Shown: positions 34,591 to 43,436, counted from the stretch's first letter. The stretch is DNA of 64,000 nucleotides from Spirochaetes bacterium GWB1_60_80 (GCA_001829185.1 MIAR01000032.1:206133-270132), one strand, 5' to 3'. The notes: generated from the letters alone by a model not told the origin. Numbers and translations are program-made.

Positions 34591-35007
34591 TCAGGGCAGC
34601 AGTTCCAGGAGGGCGGAGGCCAGGGCCACTACGGTAACGCCGCTGATGCTGAAGGCTAGCCCCCCGTGGACGGTCAGGGGATTGGCGTCTTGGCCCAGGC
34701 TTTGGGCGATGGTGGAAACGCCATACAGGCTCAGGACCAGGCCGGCCGCGCCAACCGTCCAGGCCACTACCCGCCAGACCGGTGCGGCTGCGGCGTCGAC
34801 GGTGCCGAATAAGGCTGTTTCTGGCGGATCATCCGGATCCTCGCTCAGGCCGGCTGGTAGGGCCGCCGGAGTGTCCGGGGTTGAGGCTTGGGCCGGGGCT
34901 GGCTGGCTGGGCGGTTGGCTGGCTGGTTCGGCCAAGACCGGCGGCATAACCAGCACTAGGCAGCCTAGCAGCGCGGCGGGCCAAAGTGACGACGAGTTAG
35001 TCAACAT
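34591..35007 (-). CDS. Small exported membrane protein
   Basis: 138 residues from ATG 35007. Signal peptide or first membrane segment (LWPAALLGCLVLVMPPVLAEP), a Pro/Ala/Gln-rich linker (about 30-65), then two membrane segments (VWRVVAWTVGAAGLVLSLYGVST and LAFSISGVTVVALASALLELL). No family recognised. Its stop is only three bases from the stop of the convergent OmpA gene. The start is supported by a promoter six bases upstream. Confidence 0.65.
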   Translation of the reverse strand: MLTNSSSLWPAALLGCLVLVMPPVLAEPASQPPSQPAPAQASTPDTPAALPAGLSEDPDDPPETALFGTVDAAAAPVWRVVAWTVGAAGLVLSLYGVSTIAQSLGQDANPLTVHGGLAFSISGVTVVALASALLELLP

Positions 35008-35013
35008 GCTATG

Positions 35014-35042
35014 AGTGTACAACCCTTGCGTCGGGTCAGCAA
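35014..35042 (-). promoter_or_regulatory. Promoter giving a near-leaderless mRNA for the small membrane protein
   Basis: Minus strand TTGCTG, 17 bases, TACACT, six bases (CATAGC), ATG 35007. Confidence 0.55.
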
Positions 35043-35068
35043 GCCCGGAATGTACAGCAAGCGCGCGC

Positions 35069-35097
35069 TTGAAGCCGGCCGGCTTTGCCGCTATACT
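35069..35097 (+). promoter_or_regulatory. Promoter giving a near-leaderless thiF-like mRNA
   Basis: TTGAAG (35069-35074), 17 bases, TATACT (35092-35097), six bases (GGCCCC), ATG 35104. No Shine-Dalgarno site is present. Confidence 0.6.
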
Positions 35098-35103
35098 GGC
35101 CCC

Positions 35104-35733
35104 ATGGCAACGGAATATTCGCGGGAGGCTTACCGCGCCACCCTAGCTGGCAAGACGGTCGGCATTGCCGGGTGCGGCGGCCTTGGCTCGAACTGCGCCG
35201 TCGCCCTGGCCCGCGCTGGAGTCGGCAGCCTAGTGGTGGCCGACTTTGATGTGGTCAGTGAGGCCAATCTGGATCGCCAGTATTTTTTCCACGACCAGAT
35301 CGGCCTGCCCAAGGTCGATGCCCTGGCCGTGAACATCCTGCGCATCGACCCGTGCGTCCGGGTGCGTGGTCATAGCCTGCGCCTGGGGCCGAACGAAATC
35401 CTGCGTCTGTTTGCCAATGTTGATGTGCTGGTGGAAGCCTTTGACCAGGCCGACCAGAAACTCATGCTGCTGGAGACGGTTCTCCGTTACCTGCCCGAGT
35501 TGCCGTTGGTTACGGCCAGTGGCTTGGCCGGCTGGGGCGACAGCCAGGCGCTGCGCGTCCGCCGTTCCGGCAAACTGGTAATCATTGGCGACGAGAAGCG
35601 CGAGGTTTGCGTAGCCTGGCCGCCGATGGCGCCGCGGGTCGGCGTGGTGGCTTGCCTGCAGGCCAACGAGGTGCTGGAGCGTCTGCTTGGGCCGATGCCG
35701 GAAACCGCCGATTCTGATGAGGCCGAGACATGA
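35104..35733 (+). CDS. thiF: ThiF-family sulfur-carrier adenylyltransferase
   Basis: 209 residues from ATG 35104, of the short ThiF kind without the Zn-binding CxxC pairs. It has the nucleotide-binding GIAGCGGLGSNCAVALARAGVG (about 15-36), VVADFDVVSEANLDRQYFF with the catalytic Arg, LPKVDALAVNI with the conserved Lys, and VLVEAFDQADQKLML with the Asp. It should adenylate the C-terminal Gly-Gly of the ThiS-like protein encoded directly after it (ATGA overlap). No thiazole synthase or other thi gene is nearby, so the thiocarboxylate could serve another pathway. Confidence 0.85.
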   Translation: MATEYSREAYRATLAGKTVGIAGCGGLGSNCAVALARAGVGSLVVADFDVVSEANLDRQYFFHDQIGLPKVDALAVNILRIDPCVRVRGHSLRLGPNEILRLFANVDVLVEAFDQADQKLMLLETVLRYLPELPLVTASGLAGWGDSQALRVRRSGKLVIIGDEKREVCVAWPPMAPRVGVVACLQANEVLERLLGPMPETADSDEAET

Positions 35734-35945
35734 CACTAGCGCTCACCCTGAACAACAATCCGGAAACCATCGAAGCGCCTGACGGCACCCTGACCGTCCG
35801 CCGATTACTGGCGGCTAAGGGTTGGACTTTCCCCTTGATTATTGTGCGCGTCAACGGCCGCCTGGTAGAACGAGCCGACTGGGATAGCCAAGCGGTCGCG
35901 GCCGGTGATGTGGTCGACGCCATGCACCTGGTGTCTGGTGGTTGA
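35730..35945 (+). CDS. thiS: ThiS-like sulfur carrier protein
   Basis: 71 residues with the ubiquitin-like fold pattern: MTLALTLNNNPETIEAP, TVRRLLAAKGWTFPLIIVRVNGRLVERADW, GDVVDAMHLVSGG. The terminal Gly-Gly is the site of adenylation and thiocarboxylation. It overlaps the ThiF-family gene by four bases and ends that two-gene unit. Confidence 0.9.
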   Translation: MTLALTLNNNPETIEAPDGTLTVRRLLAAKGWTFPLIIVRVNGRLVERADWDSQAVAAGDVVDAMHLVSGG

Positions 35946-35986
35946 ACCGACCGGCCTTGGCGCCACCGTATTTTCTCTCTTCAGTA

Positions 35987-36016
35987 TTGCTTAATCAGCC
36001 CACAATTCGTTATATT
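35987..36016 (+). promoter_or_regulatory. Candidate promoter of the ABC exporter genes
   Basis: TTGCTT (35987-35992), 18 bases, TATATT (36011-36016) in an AT-rich patch of the 157-base gap before the transporter genes. Leader about 80 bases. Confidence 0.5.
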
Positions 36017-36102
36017 TTTCGCGATTCAGTTTCGCCGCCGCTATCGGGCGATGGCCGTCGATGGCATCCCGCGGTGCGGTTTCGGCGACACAGGGAGGCT
36101 CC

Positions 36103-37011
36103 ATGATAGAAGTCAGAAACGTCGTCAAGACCTACGATTCGGTCCGGGCGGTCGACAAGCTCAGCTTTGCCGCCAAGCCAGGCGAGATTTTCGGATTGAT
36201 CGGGCCGAATGGTGCCGGTAAATCGACCACTATCCGCATGATCATGAATATCATTGCGCCGGATTCCGGCCAGGTGTTGCTGGACGGCCGACCGCTCTGC
36301 GAGGCCGACAAGAACCGCATCGGCTACCTGCCCGAGGAGCGCGGCTTGTACAAAAAGATGAAGGTCGGCGATCTGCTGACCTTCCTAGCCGAGGTCAAAG
36401 GCGGCGACCGCCAGGCCAGCGCCCAACGTATCGACCGCTGGCTGGAGCGTTTCGACATCGCCGACTGGAAAGAGCGTAAAGTAGACGAGTTGTCCAAGGG
36501 CATGGCTCAGAAGGTCCAGTTCATTGGCACCGTGGCGCACGATCCTGATGTGCTGCTGTTCGACGAGCCCTTTTCCGGCCTTGATCCGATGTCGCAGGAC
36601 ATGTTGCTGGAAGCCTTTCTGGAATTGAAGCGCGCCGGCAAGACCATCCTATTCTCTACCCATATCATGGACCACGCCGAGAAGATCTGCGAGCGCATTC
36701 TCATAATCAATAAAAGCCGCGAGGTGCTCAGCGGCAGCCTGGCCGAGGTTAAGCAGCGCTATGGCAGCCCGACGGTGCGCATCGAGTTCGACGGCGATGC
36801 CGCCTTCGTCAGCGGCCTGCCTTTCGTAAAAGCCTGCCGTCAGTTCCCGCGCGCCTTGGAGGTGGAACTGGCTGACTACGAAGACACGGACAAGCTGTAC
36901 TGCGCCTTGGCCGGCCGCGTCAAAGTGCGGCGCTTCGAACAACTCGAGCCCAGCCTGCATTCCATTTTCATCCGCTTGGTGGGCGCTGCCCAGGAGGATC
37001 TCAATGCGTAA
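36103..37011 (+). CDS. ABC transporter ATPase, NatA type
   Basis: 302 residues from ATG 36103 (GGGAGG upstream). Walker A GPNGAGKS (about 38-45), a GYLPEERGLYKKMKV Q-loop variant, signature LSKGMAQKVQ (about 132), Walker B VLLFDEPFSGLDP, and switch His in LFSTHIMDHAEK. The PEERGLY element and the C-terminal extension (about 220-300) are typical of the NatA/YhaQ group of exporters. It pairs with the permease gene that follows with an eight-base overlap. Related systems export Na+ or drugs; the substrate here is open. Confidence 0.92.
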   Translation: MIEVRNVVKTYDSVRAVDKLSFAAKPGEIFGLIGPNGAGKSTTIRMIMNIIAPDSGQVLLDGRPLCEADKNRIGYLPEERGLYKKMKVGDLLTFLAEVKGGDRQASAQRIDRWLERFDIADWKERKVDELSKGMAQKVQFIGTVAHDPDVLLFDEPFSGLDPMSQDMLLEAFLELKRAGKTILFSTHIMDHAEKICERILIINKSREVLSGSLAEVKQRYGSPTVRIEFDGDAAFVSGLPFVKACRQFPRALEVELADYEDTDKLYCALAGRVKVRRFEQLEPSLHSIFIRLVGAAQEDLNA

Positions 37012-38236
37012 GCTGTTGGCTATCGTCAAACGCGAATTCCGGGCCGCGACCGGCAACAAGACCTTCGTCATCATGACCATACTGGGACCCTTCCTGATCC
37101 TGGCCATCACCATCCTGCCAGGGTTAATATCCAGCGACCCGGCCATGATGACCTCCGGCAAGCCGCTGGCGCTGGTGGTTTCCAATCCGCTAGTGGAGGC
37201 GGCCTTGCAGCAGAGTTTCAGCCAGCAGGGCATGACCCTGGCCAGCCTGAGCGATGAGGCTGTTGGCAAGGATGGCGTGGTGGCTGGCGATTATGCCGGC
37301 TTGCTGGTAGTGCCGCCGACCTGGCCGGAGCAGGGCGCCAGCTACTACTCGTCGAGCGGTACCGAGGTTGTTATCTTCGGCAGCGCCGAAGCCGTGCTGT
37401 CGGCCATCGCCACCCGCCAACGCATTGGCCAGGCTGGCATTCCAGCCGACCAGATTGAGCGCTTGTTGGCCGCACCGGGCTTTCAGGTCATCCAGCTGGG
37501 TGCCAACCTGAGCGAAGAGGAAAAGGGCGACGACGATTTCATGGGGCTAATGTTCACGTCGCTCGGTTTCGTGATGCTCATTTACATGACGGTGCTGCTG
37601 TACGGCCAAATGATCGGCCGCTCGGTGGTGCTCGAGAAGACTGTCAAGACGGTCGAAATCATGCTCTCCAGCGTGTCAGCCAAGCAGTTGATGCTTGGCA
37701 AGATCATTGGCCTGGGGCTGGCCAGCCTTTTGCAGTATAGCGTCTGGATGGGTATGGCTGGCCTGGCCATCCGCCTGCTTGGCCCGGCTTTGGGTATCGC
37801 CTTGCCAGCGGCCGTCAGCATGGTCAACATGGGCTGGCTGGTGCTGTTCTTCATCCTGGCTTTTTTTCTGTACTCAGCTGGCTACGCCGCCCTGGGAGCC
37901 GCCGCCGAGGACGAGCAGCATCTCGGCCAACTGGCCTGGCCCTTGCTGATTTTTCTCATGATTCCGATGGTCATGATCAGCGCCATCGTCATGAACCCGA
38001 ACAGTCCGGTGGCGGTCGGTCTGTCTTTCTTCCCGATGACCAGTCCTATCGTGATGCTGGTGCGCTTGCTGGTATCGGAGCCGGCCTGGTGGGAAATCGG
38101 CCTCTGCCTTGGCCTACTGGTGCTGGCCATTTACGGGCTGTCCATCGCGGCGGCCAAGATTTTCCGCACCGGCATCCTGATGAGCGGCAAACGCCACAGC
38201 TTCCGGGAAATCCTCCGCTGGGTGCGTCTTCACTAG
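37004..38236 (+). CDS. ABC transporter permease, NatB type
   Basis: 410 residues. One membrane segment near the N-terminus (TFVIMTILGPFLILAITILPG), a large extracytoplasmic domain (about 45-180), then five or six segments from about 180 (GLMFTSLGFVMLIYMTVLLYGQMI to the C-terminus). The cytoplasmic motif RSVVLEKTVKTVEIMLSSVSAKQLMLGKIIGLG is the hallmark of NatB-like permeases (RxxEKxxKxxExLLxxP). It forms the pore for the ATPase encoded just before. Confidence 0.9.
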   Translation: MRKLLAIVKREFRAATGNKTFVIMTILGPFLILAITILPGLISSDPAMMTSGKPLALVVSNPLVEAALQQSFSQQGMTLASLSDEAVGKDGVVAGDYAGLLVVPPTWPEQGASYYSSSGTEVVIFGSAEAVLSAIATRQRIGQAGIPADQIERLLAAPGFQVIQLGANLSEEEKGDDDFMGLMFTSLGFVMLIYMTVLLYGQMIGRSVVLEKTVKTVEIMLSSVSAKQLMLGKIIGLGLASLLQYSVWMGMAGLAIRLLGPALGIALPAAVSMVNMGWLVLFFILAFFLYSAGYAALGAAAEDEQHLGQLAWPLLIFLMIPMVMISAIVMNPNSPVAVGLSFFPMTSPIVMLVRLLVSEPAWWEIGLCLGLLVLAIYGLSIAAAKIFRTGILMSGKRHSFREILRWVRLH

Positions 38237-38241
38237 CGTTT

Positions 38242-38275
38242 AGACGGCGTCTTCGCTGAAGCTCAGACGCCGTCT
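38242..38275. repeat. 11-bp perfect inverted repeat after the ABC genes
   Basis: AGACGGCGTCT, 12 bases, AGACGCCGTCT. It begins six bases after the permease stop and would form a strong RNA hairpin, but no U-run follows, so it may stabilise the 3' end or stop transcription with Rho rather than act as an intrinsic terminator. Confidence 0.6.
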
Positions 38276-38351
38276 GCGTCGAGGCGACGGCGCCGTCCGG
38301 GGCGGAGAGTCCGGCTGGCTTTTCGGCGAGTACTGTAGTACATTTATTTTA

Positions 38352-41306
38352 ATGAAACACAAACTTCTGCCTATTCTGCTATGGTTGCTGGCGGTATGCT
38401 TGTTTGGACAAGCAGTGGTTCCGTTGGCCAACGACAACCGGCTTTCTTCCGGCTACTTGCCCGACGGTACGGCATATTTCATTCGTGCGTCCGAAGATCC
38501 GGATGACCGGGTCTGTTTCCGCTTGCTGGTCGCCGTCGGCTCGGCTATGGAAACCGAGCAGCAGCGCGGTTACGCCCATCTTGTCGAGCACATGGCCTTC
38601 AACGGTACGCCGTCTTACCCGGGGCGTGGTTTTGACCAATATCTTGCCACCATCGACAATCGTCGCGGGCTGGAAAGTAATGCCTTTACCGGCGCCGACG
38701 ATACGATTTACCTGTTTGAGTTGCCCATCAATGTATCCAACCGCCTCGAACTTGGAGTCAGGGTGCTCTACGAGTGGGCTTACCAGCTGTCGTTCCAGCC
38801 GGAGCAGGTTGAATTGGAGAAAGGCGTCGTCCTGGGCGAGATGCGGGAGTACAATTCCGCGGATGACTACTGGACACAGCTTGAGGACAATGTCATGTAC
38901 GGTGGACAGCGCTATACCGATGTCGACCCGCTTGGTACCATCGCGTCCATCCGGGCGGCCACGCCGGACAGCCTGCGCGCTTTCTACCGGACCTGGTATC
39001 GGCCGGAATTGATGGCTGTCATCGTCAGCGGCGTGGTTGACGCTCCGGCGGTTTTGGCTGAGCTGCAGGAACGTTTCCGCTCGCCCGATGGCCGTAGCCA
39101 CAGCAGCGTCCGAACCAGCCCTAGTCCTATTACTAGCCCGACAGCCGTCCAAGGCGGCAGCGGCCGGACGACGCTCGGAGCCGTTATTGCCCAGGCCCAG
39201 GGCGCTGCCGCCACGTCCGCCGGCACTGCGGTGGCCACTCCAGCCGGCAACCATCCAGTAGCGCCGGCCAGCCGCTTTTCCCAACCGGATTCTTTGGCCA
39301 GTGGCATGCTCAGCCTGGCGGCCGTGGATGACGGGCTGGGGCGTACCCTCTTGCGTCTGTCGTGGCGCCGCGAACGGCCGCCAATCATCGATACCAGGCG
39401 CTATACTCAATACTTGCGCATTAAGGCCACCGAATATGCGCTTGGCCTGCGCTTGAGCCTGCTCAGCCAGCAGGGTTTGGTGCCATGGCTGTACAGTGAC
39501 TGGAATTCATATCAGGATTGGGGTGGAACGCATACCTTTATCCTGGAATTCTCCGTCACGCCGGGTGAGGAGCGCGCCGCCCTCGAATCCATCGCCCGCG
39601 AACTCCAGTATTTTGCCCGCAACGGCGCATCGCGCATCGAGCAGGAATATGGCGTGTTCGAGGGCATCAATAACATGAACCACTACGACCCGAGCGCATC
39701 GGCGTTTACCGACGAGGCCCAGAAAGCCTTTCTGTGGGGCGATGTGATTCCCAATCGCCGCCAGATCGAGAAGCTGGAATCAGACTTGAGCGATTTGTTT
39801 GAGCAAGGTCGGGCCACCGCCCTGGGACTTCAAGCCGACGACTTGCCTGACTTTACCCACGGTCTGTTATCCATCCTGGCCCCGCACTCGTCCGAGCCAG
39901 CGGCTCTTTCCGGATCCGTGGCCGAGCTGGCCGCCTTTTTCGCTAGCCAAATAATGTCGGCCGCTGGCTGGCCGGCTTCCGGTACCTTGGGTTCAGTCAC
40001 GACCAGCTCCGGCCCGGCGGCCGCGTCCAGCCGGCTCAGCCTGCCGACCCCGACCGAGGGTCTGGGTCGACCGCGCCCGGCCAGCGCCCGGATTACCAGT
40101 GAGAGCAAGACGGTGATGGACGGCCGACGCCTGGTCCTGTCCAATGGCGCCACGGTTTTCATGCGACCCACCGGCGGCGATGGCGATGCCATTTATCTGG
40201 CCGCTTGGTCACCGGGCGGAGCCAGCGCCGACCTCGCGCTGGGCCGGGAAGCCAGCTTGGCCGCGTTGGCCTTGCCGGGTATCCTGACCAACTCCGGCCT
40301 GGCGTCGGTCCATCCCGCCATCCTAACCACCTTTCTCGCCACCACCCGAACTGATTATAATTTTATCCTCAATGATTATGAGGAATTGATTGAGGTATGG
40401 GGTAGCCGTAATAATCTGGCCGAGCTGTTCAGTTTGGTCCACGCCTTGTTTACCGGCTGGCCGACCGACCCAGCCCTGGTCAACCGGGCCATTGCCGCCT
40501 ACGCCGAGGAATTGCGCCGCCAGGAGCGCCTGGCCGATGTCCAGCTGTTGAACGCCGCCCAGGCCAGTCTGAACCCGACAGCCATACCGGCGCTCACCGC
40601 CGCCGCCGTCTCGCGCCTGACCGCGAACCAAGTCAGCGCGGCCTGGCAGCGCCGTTTCGGCAATGCCGCCGATTTCAGCTTTGTCGTGGTTGGCAATTTC
40701 GAGCCGGACCGGGTGCGGGCCATGCTCAATACCTGGATCGGCGTACTGCCGGTGGCGGCCAGCCGCGATAGACTCGGTCAGTATGCGCCCAGCCTGCCGG
40801 TGGCGCGTTACTCCCAGCCGGCCGTCGGGGACAATAACGATTTTGTGCGCATCCAATGGTTGATACCGCTTCGGGATACCAACGATGCCGCCGCTTTGGA
40901 AGGCTTGACGTCGGTTCTGTCGGAGCGGCTTTTCGCGCGCATCCGCGAGGAGCTATCGGCTACCTATTACGTGGCCTGCGATGTCAACTATCCCTATCCC
41001 TTCCACGATCGCGCCGAGCTAGTAATCAGTTTCCGGCCGGACGACGCTAGTCGTGATTGGTTGGCGATTGTAATGGAAGAAATTCGCGCCTTGTCTTCCG
41101 CTGCCGGTTTTGAGCCCTACCGTCACCGCTTTAGTTTGACCAGCCCGGAGGATTTCAAGTCCGACGAAGACGTCTACAATGTCTTTTTGGCCTTCGTCAA
41201 GGGTGGCCCCTACAGCCTGACCCACCAGTACTCGGTGCCGGAAATGATTGAGTTGGCGCAACGCTGGCTGACGCCGGAGCGCGCCACCGTTCTGTGGCTG
41301 GAATGA
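38352..41306 (+). CDS. Secreted M16-family zinc peptidase with two tandem domain pairs
   Basis: 984 residues with a signal peptide (LLPILLWLLAVCLFGQA). The N-terminal half has the inverted zinc motif HLVEH (about 76-80) and the distant ligand Glu in EKGVVLGEMREYNS (about 157-171). A long low-complexity Ser/Ala/Thr insert (about 245-320) is unusual within the first half. The second half (about 590-984), beginning with SNGATVFMRPT, has the M16 fold without HxxEH, as expected for the inactive partner. It should degrade peptides in the periplasm, like the pitrilysin or PqqL group. A TACATT box ends seven bases before the ATG, but no good -35 was found. Confidence 0.9.
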   Translation: MKHKLLPILLWLLAVCLFGQAVVPLANDNRLSSGYLPDGTAYFIRASEDPDDRVCFRLLVAVGSAMETEQQRGYAHLVEHMAFNGTPSYPGRGFDQYLATIDNRRGLESNAFTGADDTIYLFELPINVSNRLELGVRVLYEWAYQLSFQPEQVELEKGVVLGEMREYNSADDYWTQLEDNVMYGGQRYTDVDPLGTIASIRAATPDSLRAFYRTWYRPELMAVIVSGVVDAPAVLAELQERFRSPDGRSHSSVRTSPSPITSPTAVQGGSGRTTLGAVIAQAQGAAATSAGTAVATPAGNHPVAPASRFSQPDSLASGMLSLAAVDDGLGRTLLRLSWRRERPPIIDTRRYTQYLRIKATEYALGLRLSLLSQQGLVPWLYSDWNSYQDWGGTHTFILEFSVTPGEERAALESIARELQYFARNGASRIEQEYGVFEGINNMNHYDPSASAFTDEAQKAFLWGDVIPNRRQIEKLESDLSDLFEQGRATALGLQADDLPDFTHGLLSILAPHSSEPAALSGSVAELAAFFASQIMSAAGWPASGTLGSVTTSSGPAAASSRLSLPTPTEGLGRPRPASARITSESKTVMDGRRLVLSNGATVFMRPTGGDGDAIYLAAWSPGGASADLALGREASLAALALPGILTNSGLASVHPAILTTFLATTRTDYNFILNDYEELIEVWGSRNNLAELFSLVHALFTGWPTDPALVNRAIAAYAEELRRQERLADVQLLNAAQASLNPTAIPALTAAAVSRLTANQVSAAWQRRFGNAADFSFVVVGNFEPDRVRAMLNTWIGVLPVAASRDRLGQYAPSLPVARYSQPAVGDNNDFVRIQWLIPLRDTNDAAALEGLTSVLSERLFARIREELSATYYVACDVNYPYPFHDRAELVISFRPDDASRDWLAIVMEEIRALSSAAGFEPYRHRFSLTSPEDFKSDEDVYNVFLAFVKGGPYSLTHQYSVPEMIELAQRWLTPERATVLWLE

Positions 41307-41323
41307 CGATGCGGGCGGAAAGA

Positions 41324-42355
41324 TCAGAAGCGGTAGGTATAGGTGCCGCTGATGCGGCGGTCGCTATTGTTGCTGAAGCTGGCCCGGCGTAAGGCCTCCA
41401 GCACCGCTTCGTCGATGTCGCTATAGCCGGAGCTGGAGCGCAACGAAATGTCGACCAGCCGGGCACCTTGCGAGGCGGGCAGGATGGAGAATACCACCAC
41501 CACCGGGCGCAGGTTTTTGTCCATCTTGTATTCGGCGTTGGCTAGGTCGTAGTGGGCGTCCTCAAGGATAGGCCAGAGTTGGATGCGGCTGTTGTAATCC
41601 GGCTGTTGGTTATTAATCAGGCGCCAGCCGAGGCTGGTGCGTTCGTAGACGCGGGTAAAGGTTGTCCGGCGTTCGGCGGCCGTGTTATCCAAACCAAGCT
41701 TATCGGGGATAGCCTCGTATAGGCTCAGTGGTAGCTCGTACGGCAGAGGCATGAACAAGTTTATCGGAATCATGCCGCTGGCGCTGACTACGCCGGCGCC
41801 GCCTTCCACCATCAGGTCGTAGGAATTGCCGGCTTCCTCGCCGCGAGCGATGACGACCGGCTGCGGGGCTGGAGCTGGCGGCGTCGGCGGCTGGGTGGGA
41901 GCTGGGGTGTTTGGTGTGACTGGCCGAACCGGCGGAGCCGAGACTGGGGTGGTCGGCTGAACCGGCACCGGTGTTGGCTGGGGCGTTGGCGGTGGGGTGG
42001 TCGGCTCGGGTGGCGTGATTTCCGCCGGGGGCGGCGTTTCCGGTTCCGGCGGCGCTTCGACGGCCGGCGGGGGCGGTTCCACGGCTTCCGATACGGCGTT
42101 TACTTCGTCCGCGCCTTCCGGATGGCCCAGCCGAATAACCACTGGTCCGCTAATGTTGGTCAATTCGATCGGACGCAGGAAGCCGGCTACCAGGATAGCC
42201 AACAAGCTTATCGAGTAGACGGTGAACACCACAACGACGGCGGTTAAAGCACGCTGCCTGTCTTGGTGCCGGAGCTTCGCTTCGCGGGACCAGGCACGGC
42301 GCCCCGGGTGAGTCGTGTCGCCAGGAAGAGGCGCGGCGGCCGATAGCGGCGTCAT
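41324..42355 (-). CDS. tonB: TonB-like energy transducer
   Basis: 343 residues. N-terminal cytoplasmic stretch, one membrane segment (about 37-60, TAVVVVFTVYSISLLAILVAGFL), a Pro-rich periplasmic linker (about 90-170, many PPP, PEP and PTP units) and a C-terminal domain with a TonB-like end: VVVFSILPASQGARLVDISL, SSGYSDIDEAVLEALRRASFSN. The linker is Pro/Thr rather than the Glu-Pro/Lys-Pro type of E. coli. Encoded after ExbB and ExbD in one operon with four-base overlaps, so it should couple the proton gradient to outer-membrane receptors; no receptor gene is in the window. Confidence 0.85.
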   Translation of the reverse strand: MTPLSAAAPLPGDTTHPGRRAWSREAKLRHQDRQRALTAVVVVFTVYSISLLAILVAGFLRPIELTNISGPVVIRLGHPEGADEVNAVSEAVEPPPPAVEAPPEPETPPPAEITPPEPTTPPPTPQPTPVPVQPTTPVSAPPVRPVTPNTPAPTQPPTPPAPAPQPVVIARGEEAGNSYDLMVEGGAGVVSASGMIPINLFMPLPYELPLSLYEAIPDKLGLDNTAAERRTTFTRVYERTSLGWRLINNQQPDYNSRIQLWPILEDAHYDLANAEYKMDKNLRPVVVVFSILPASQGARLVDISLRSSSGYSDIDEAVLEALRRASFSNNSDRRISGTYTYRF

Positions 42356-42771
42356 GGCGCCTCGGGTCGTGGCTGGTTGGTAACCAGGCCAACGGCATCG
42401 ATGCCATTCTGGCGCAGGGCGTCAAGCAGCTGGACTATCACTTGGTAAGGCACATCGCTGTCGGCCGACAGGCTCACCTGTAGGCTGGCCGGGTCCTTGC
42501 CGGCCGTTTCCGAAGCGATGACGGCGGCGGCGCCTTGGGCGTTGGTCAGCACCTTGTTGATGTAGACGTCGCCGGCCGCCGTGGCCGAGACGGTCAGTTC
42601 GGCCACGGTGATGACGGCGGCGGTGCTGGAGTCAGGCAGGGTAAGGTCGATGCCAGGCGCGGTCTTGAAGGTGCTGGATATCATGAAGAAGATAACCAGC
42701 TGGAAGACCACATCGATCAGCGGCGTCAGGTCCACCATGATGTTTGGTTTGAGGCGGCGCTCGATGATCAT
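42352..42771 (-). CDS. exbD: ExbD/TolR-family protein
   Basis: 139 residues. Short cytoplasmic N-terminus, one membrane segment with the essential Asp (MVDLTPLIDVVFQLVIFFMISSTF, Asp about 19), and a periplasmic domain with IDLTLPDSSTAAV and the C-terminal YQVIVQLLDALRQNGIDAVGLVT. Part of the proton channel with ExbB. Overlaps both neighbours (ATGA). Confidence 0.95.
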   Translation of the reverse strand: MIIERRLKPNIMVDLTPLIDVVFQLVIFFMISSTFKTAPGIDLTLPDSSTAAVITVAELTVSATAAGDVYINKVLTNAQGAAAVIASETAGKDPASLQVSLSADSDVPYQVIVQLLDALRQNGIDAVGLVTNQPRPEAP

Positions 42772-43436
42772 GATTCGCTTTCCCTTGGCGCGCGCACCGG
42801 CTTGATCTCGTCGCGCCGCGCTGGCTCCTTGCGGCCGGCGGCGATCATCAGGATGAGCGTGTTTACCTGGTATTCCATCTTGATGAGGATCAGGTTTACC
42901 TTGGTGACCAAGAGGTTATAAAAAATTACGGCCGGAACCGCCACGATGATGCCGCCGACGGTGGTTATCAGGGCTTCGGATATGCCGCTGGCCAGGATGG
43001 ACGGGTCGGTAACCGCGCCAAAGCGGCCGAGTACGCCGAATGATTTCATGGTGCCGGTGACGGTGCCGAGCAGCCCCAAGAGCGGCGCGATATGGGCGAT
43101 GGTGCCGAGGATGGAAACGTTCTTCTCCAGCCGCGGCACTTCCTGGTTGGCGGCGTCCTTGAGGACTTCCTTCTGGACGCTCTGCGGGTAGCTGCGATGT
43201 TCGATGCCGACCTTCATCAGCGCCGACAGCGGCGACAGGTTGTTGTCGCAGATCGACATGGCCTCGTCGTAGTGACCCTTTTCTATGGAAGCTTTGACGC
43301 GCTGAAATAGCTTTTCCTCGTCGACATTGATGCGGTGAAAGTATAGGATACGCTCGATAATGATGATGGCGGCAACAACCGACAGGGCCATGATGATCCA
43401 CAGAACCAAACCGCCTTTAATGATGAAATCCAGCAT
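42768..43436 (-). CDS. exbB: ExbB/TolQ-family proton channel protein
   Basis: 222 residues from ATG 43436 (CAGGAG upstream). First membrane segment 9-28, a cytoplasmic helical part (about 35-110), and two C-terminal segments with the family core: LGTIAHIAPLLGLLGTVTGTMKSF (about 130-153) and ISEALITTVGGIIVAVPAVIFYNLL (about 172-196). It heads the exbB-exbD-tonB operon behind a strong promoter and a leader of about 130 bases with two hairpins. Confidence 0.95.
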   Translation of the reverse strand: MLDFIIKGGLVLWIIMALSVVAAIIIIERILYFHRINVDEEKLFQRVKASIEKGHYDEAMSICDNNLSPLSALMKVGIEHRSYPQSVQKEVLKDAANQEVPRLEKNVSILGTIAHIAPLLGLLGTVTGTMKSFGVLGRFGAVTDPSILASGISEALITTVGGIIVAVPAVIFYNLLVTKVNLILIKMEYQVNTLILMIAAGRKEPARRDEIKPVRAPRESES

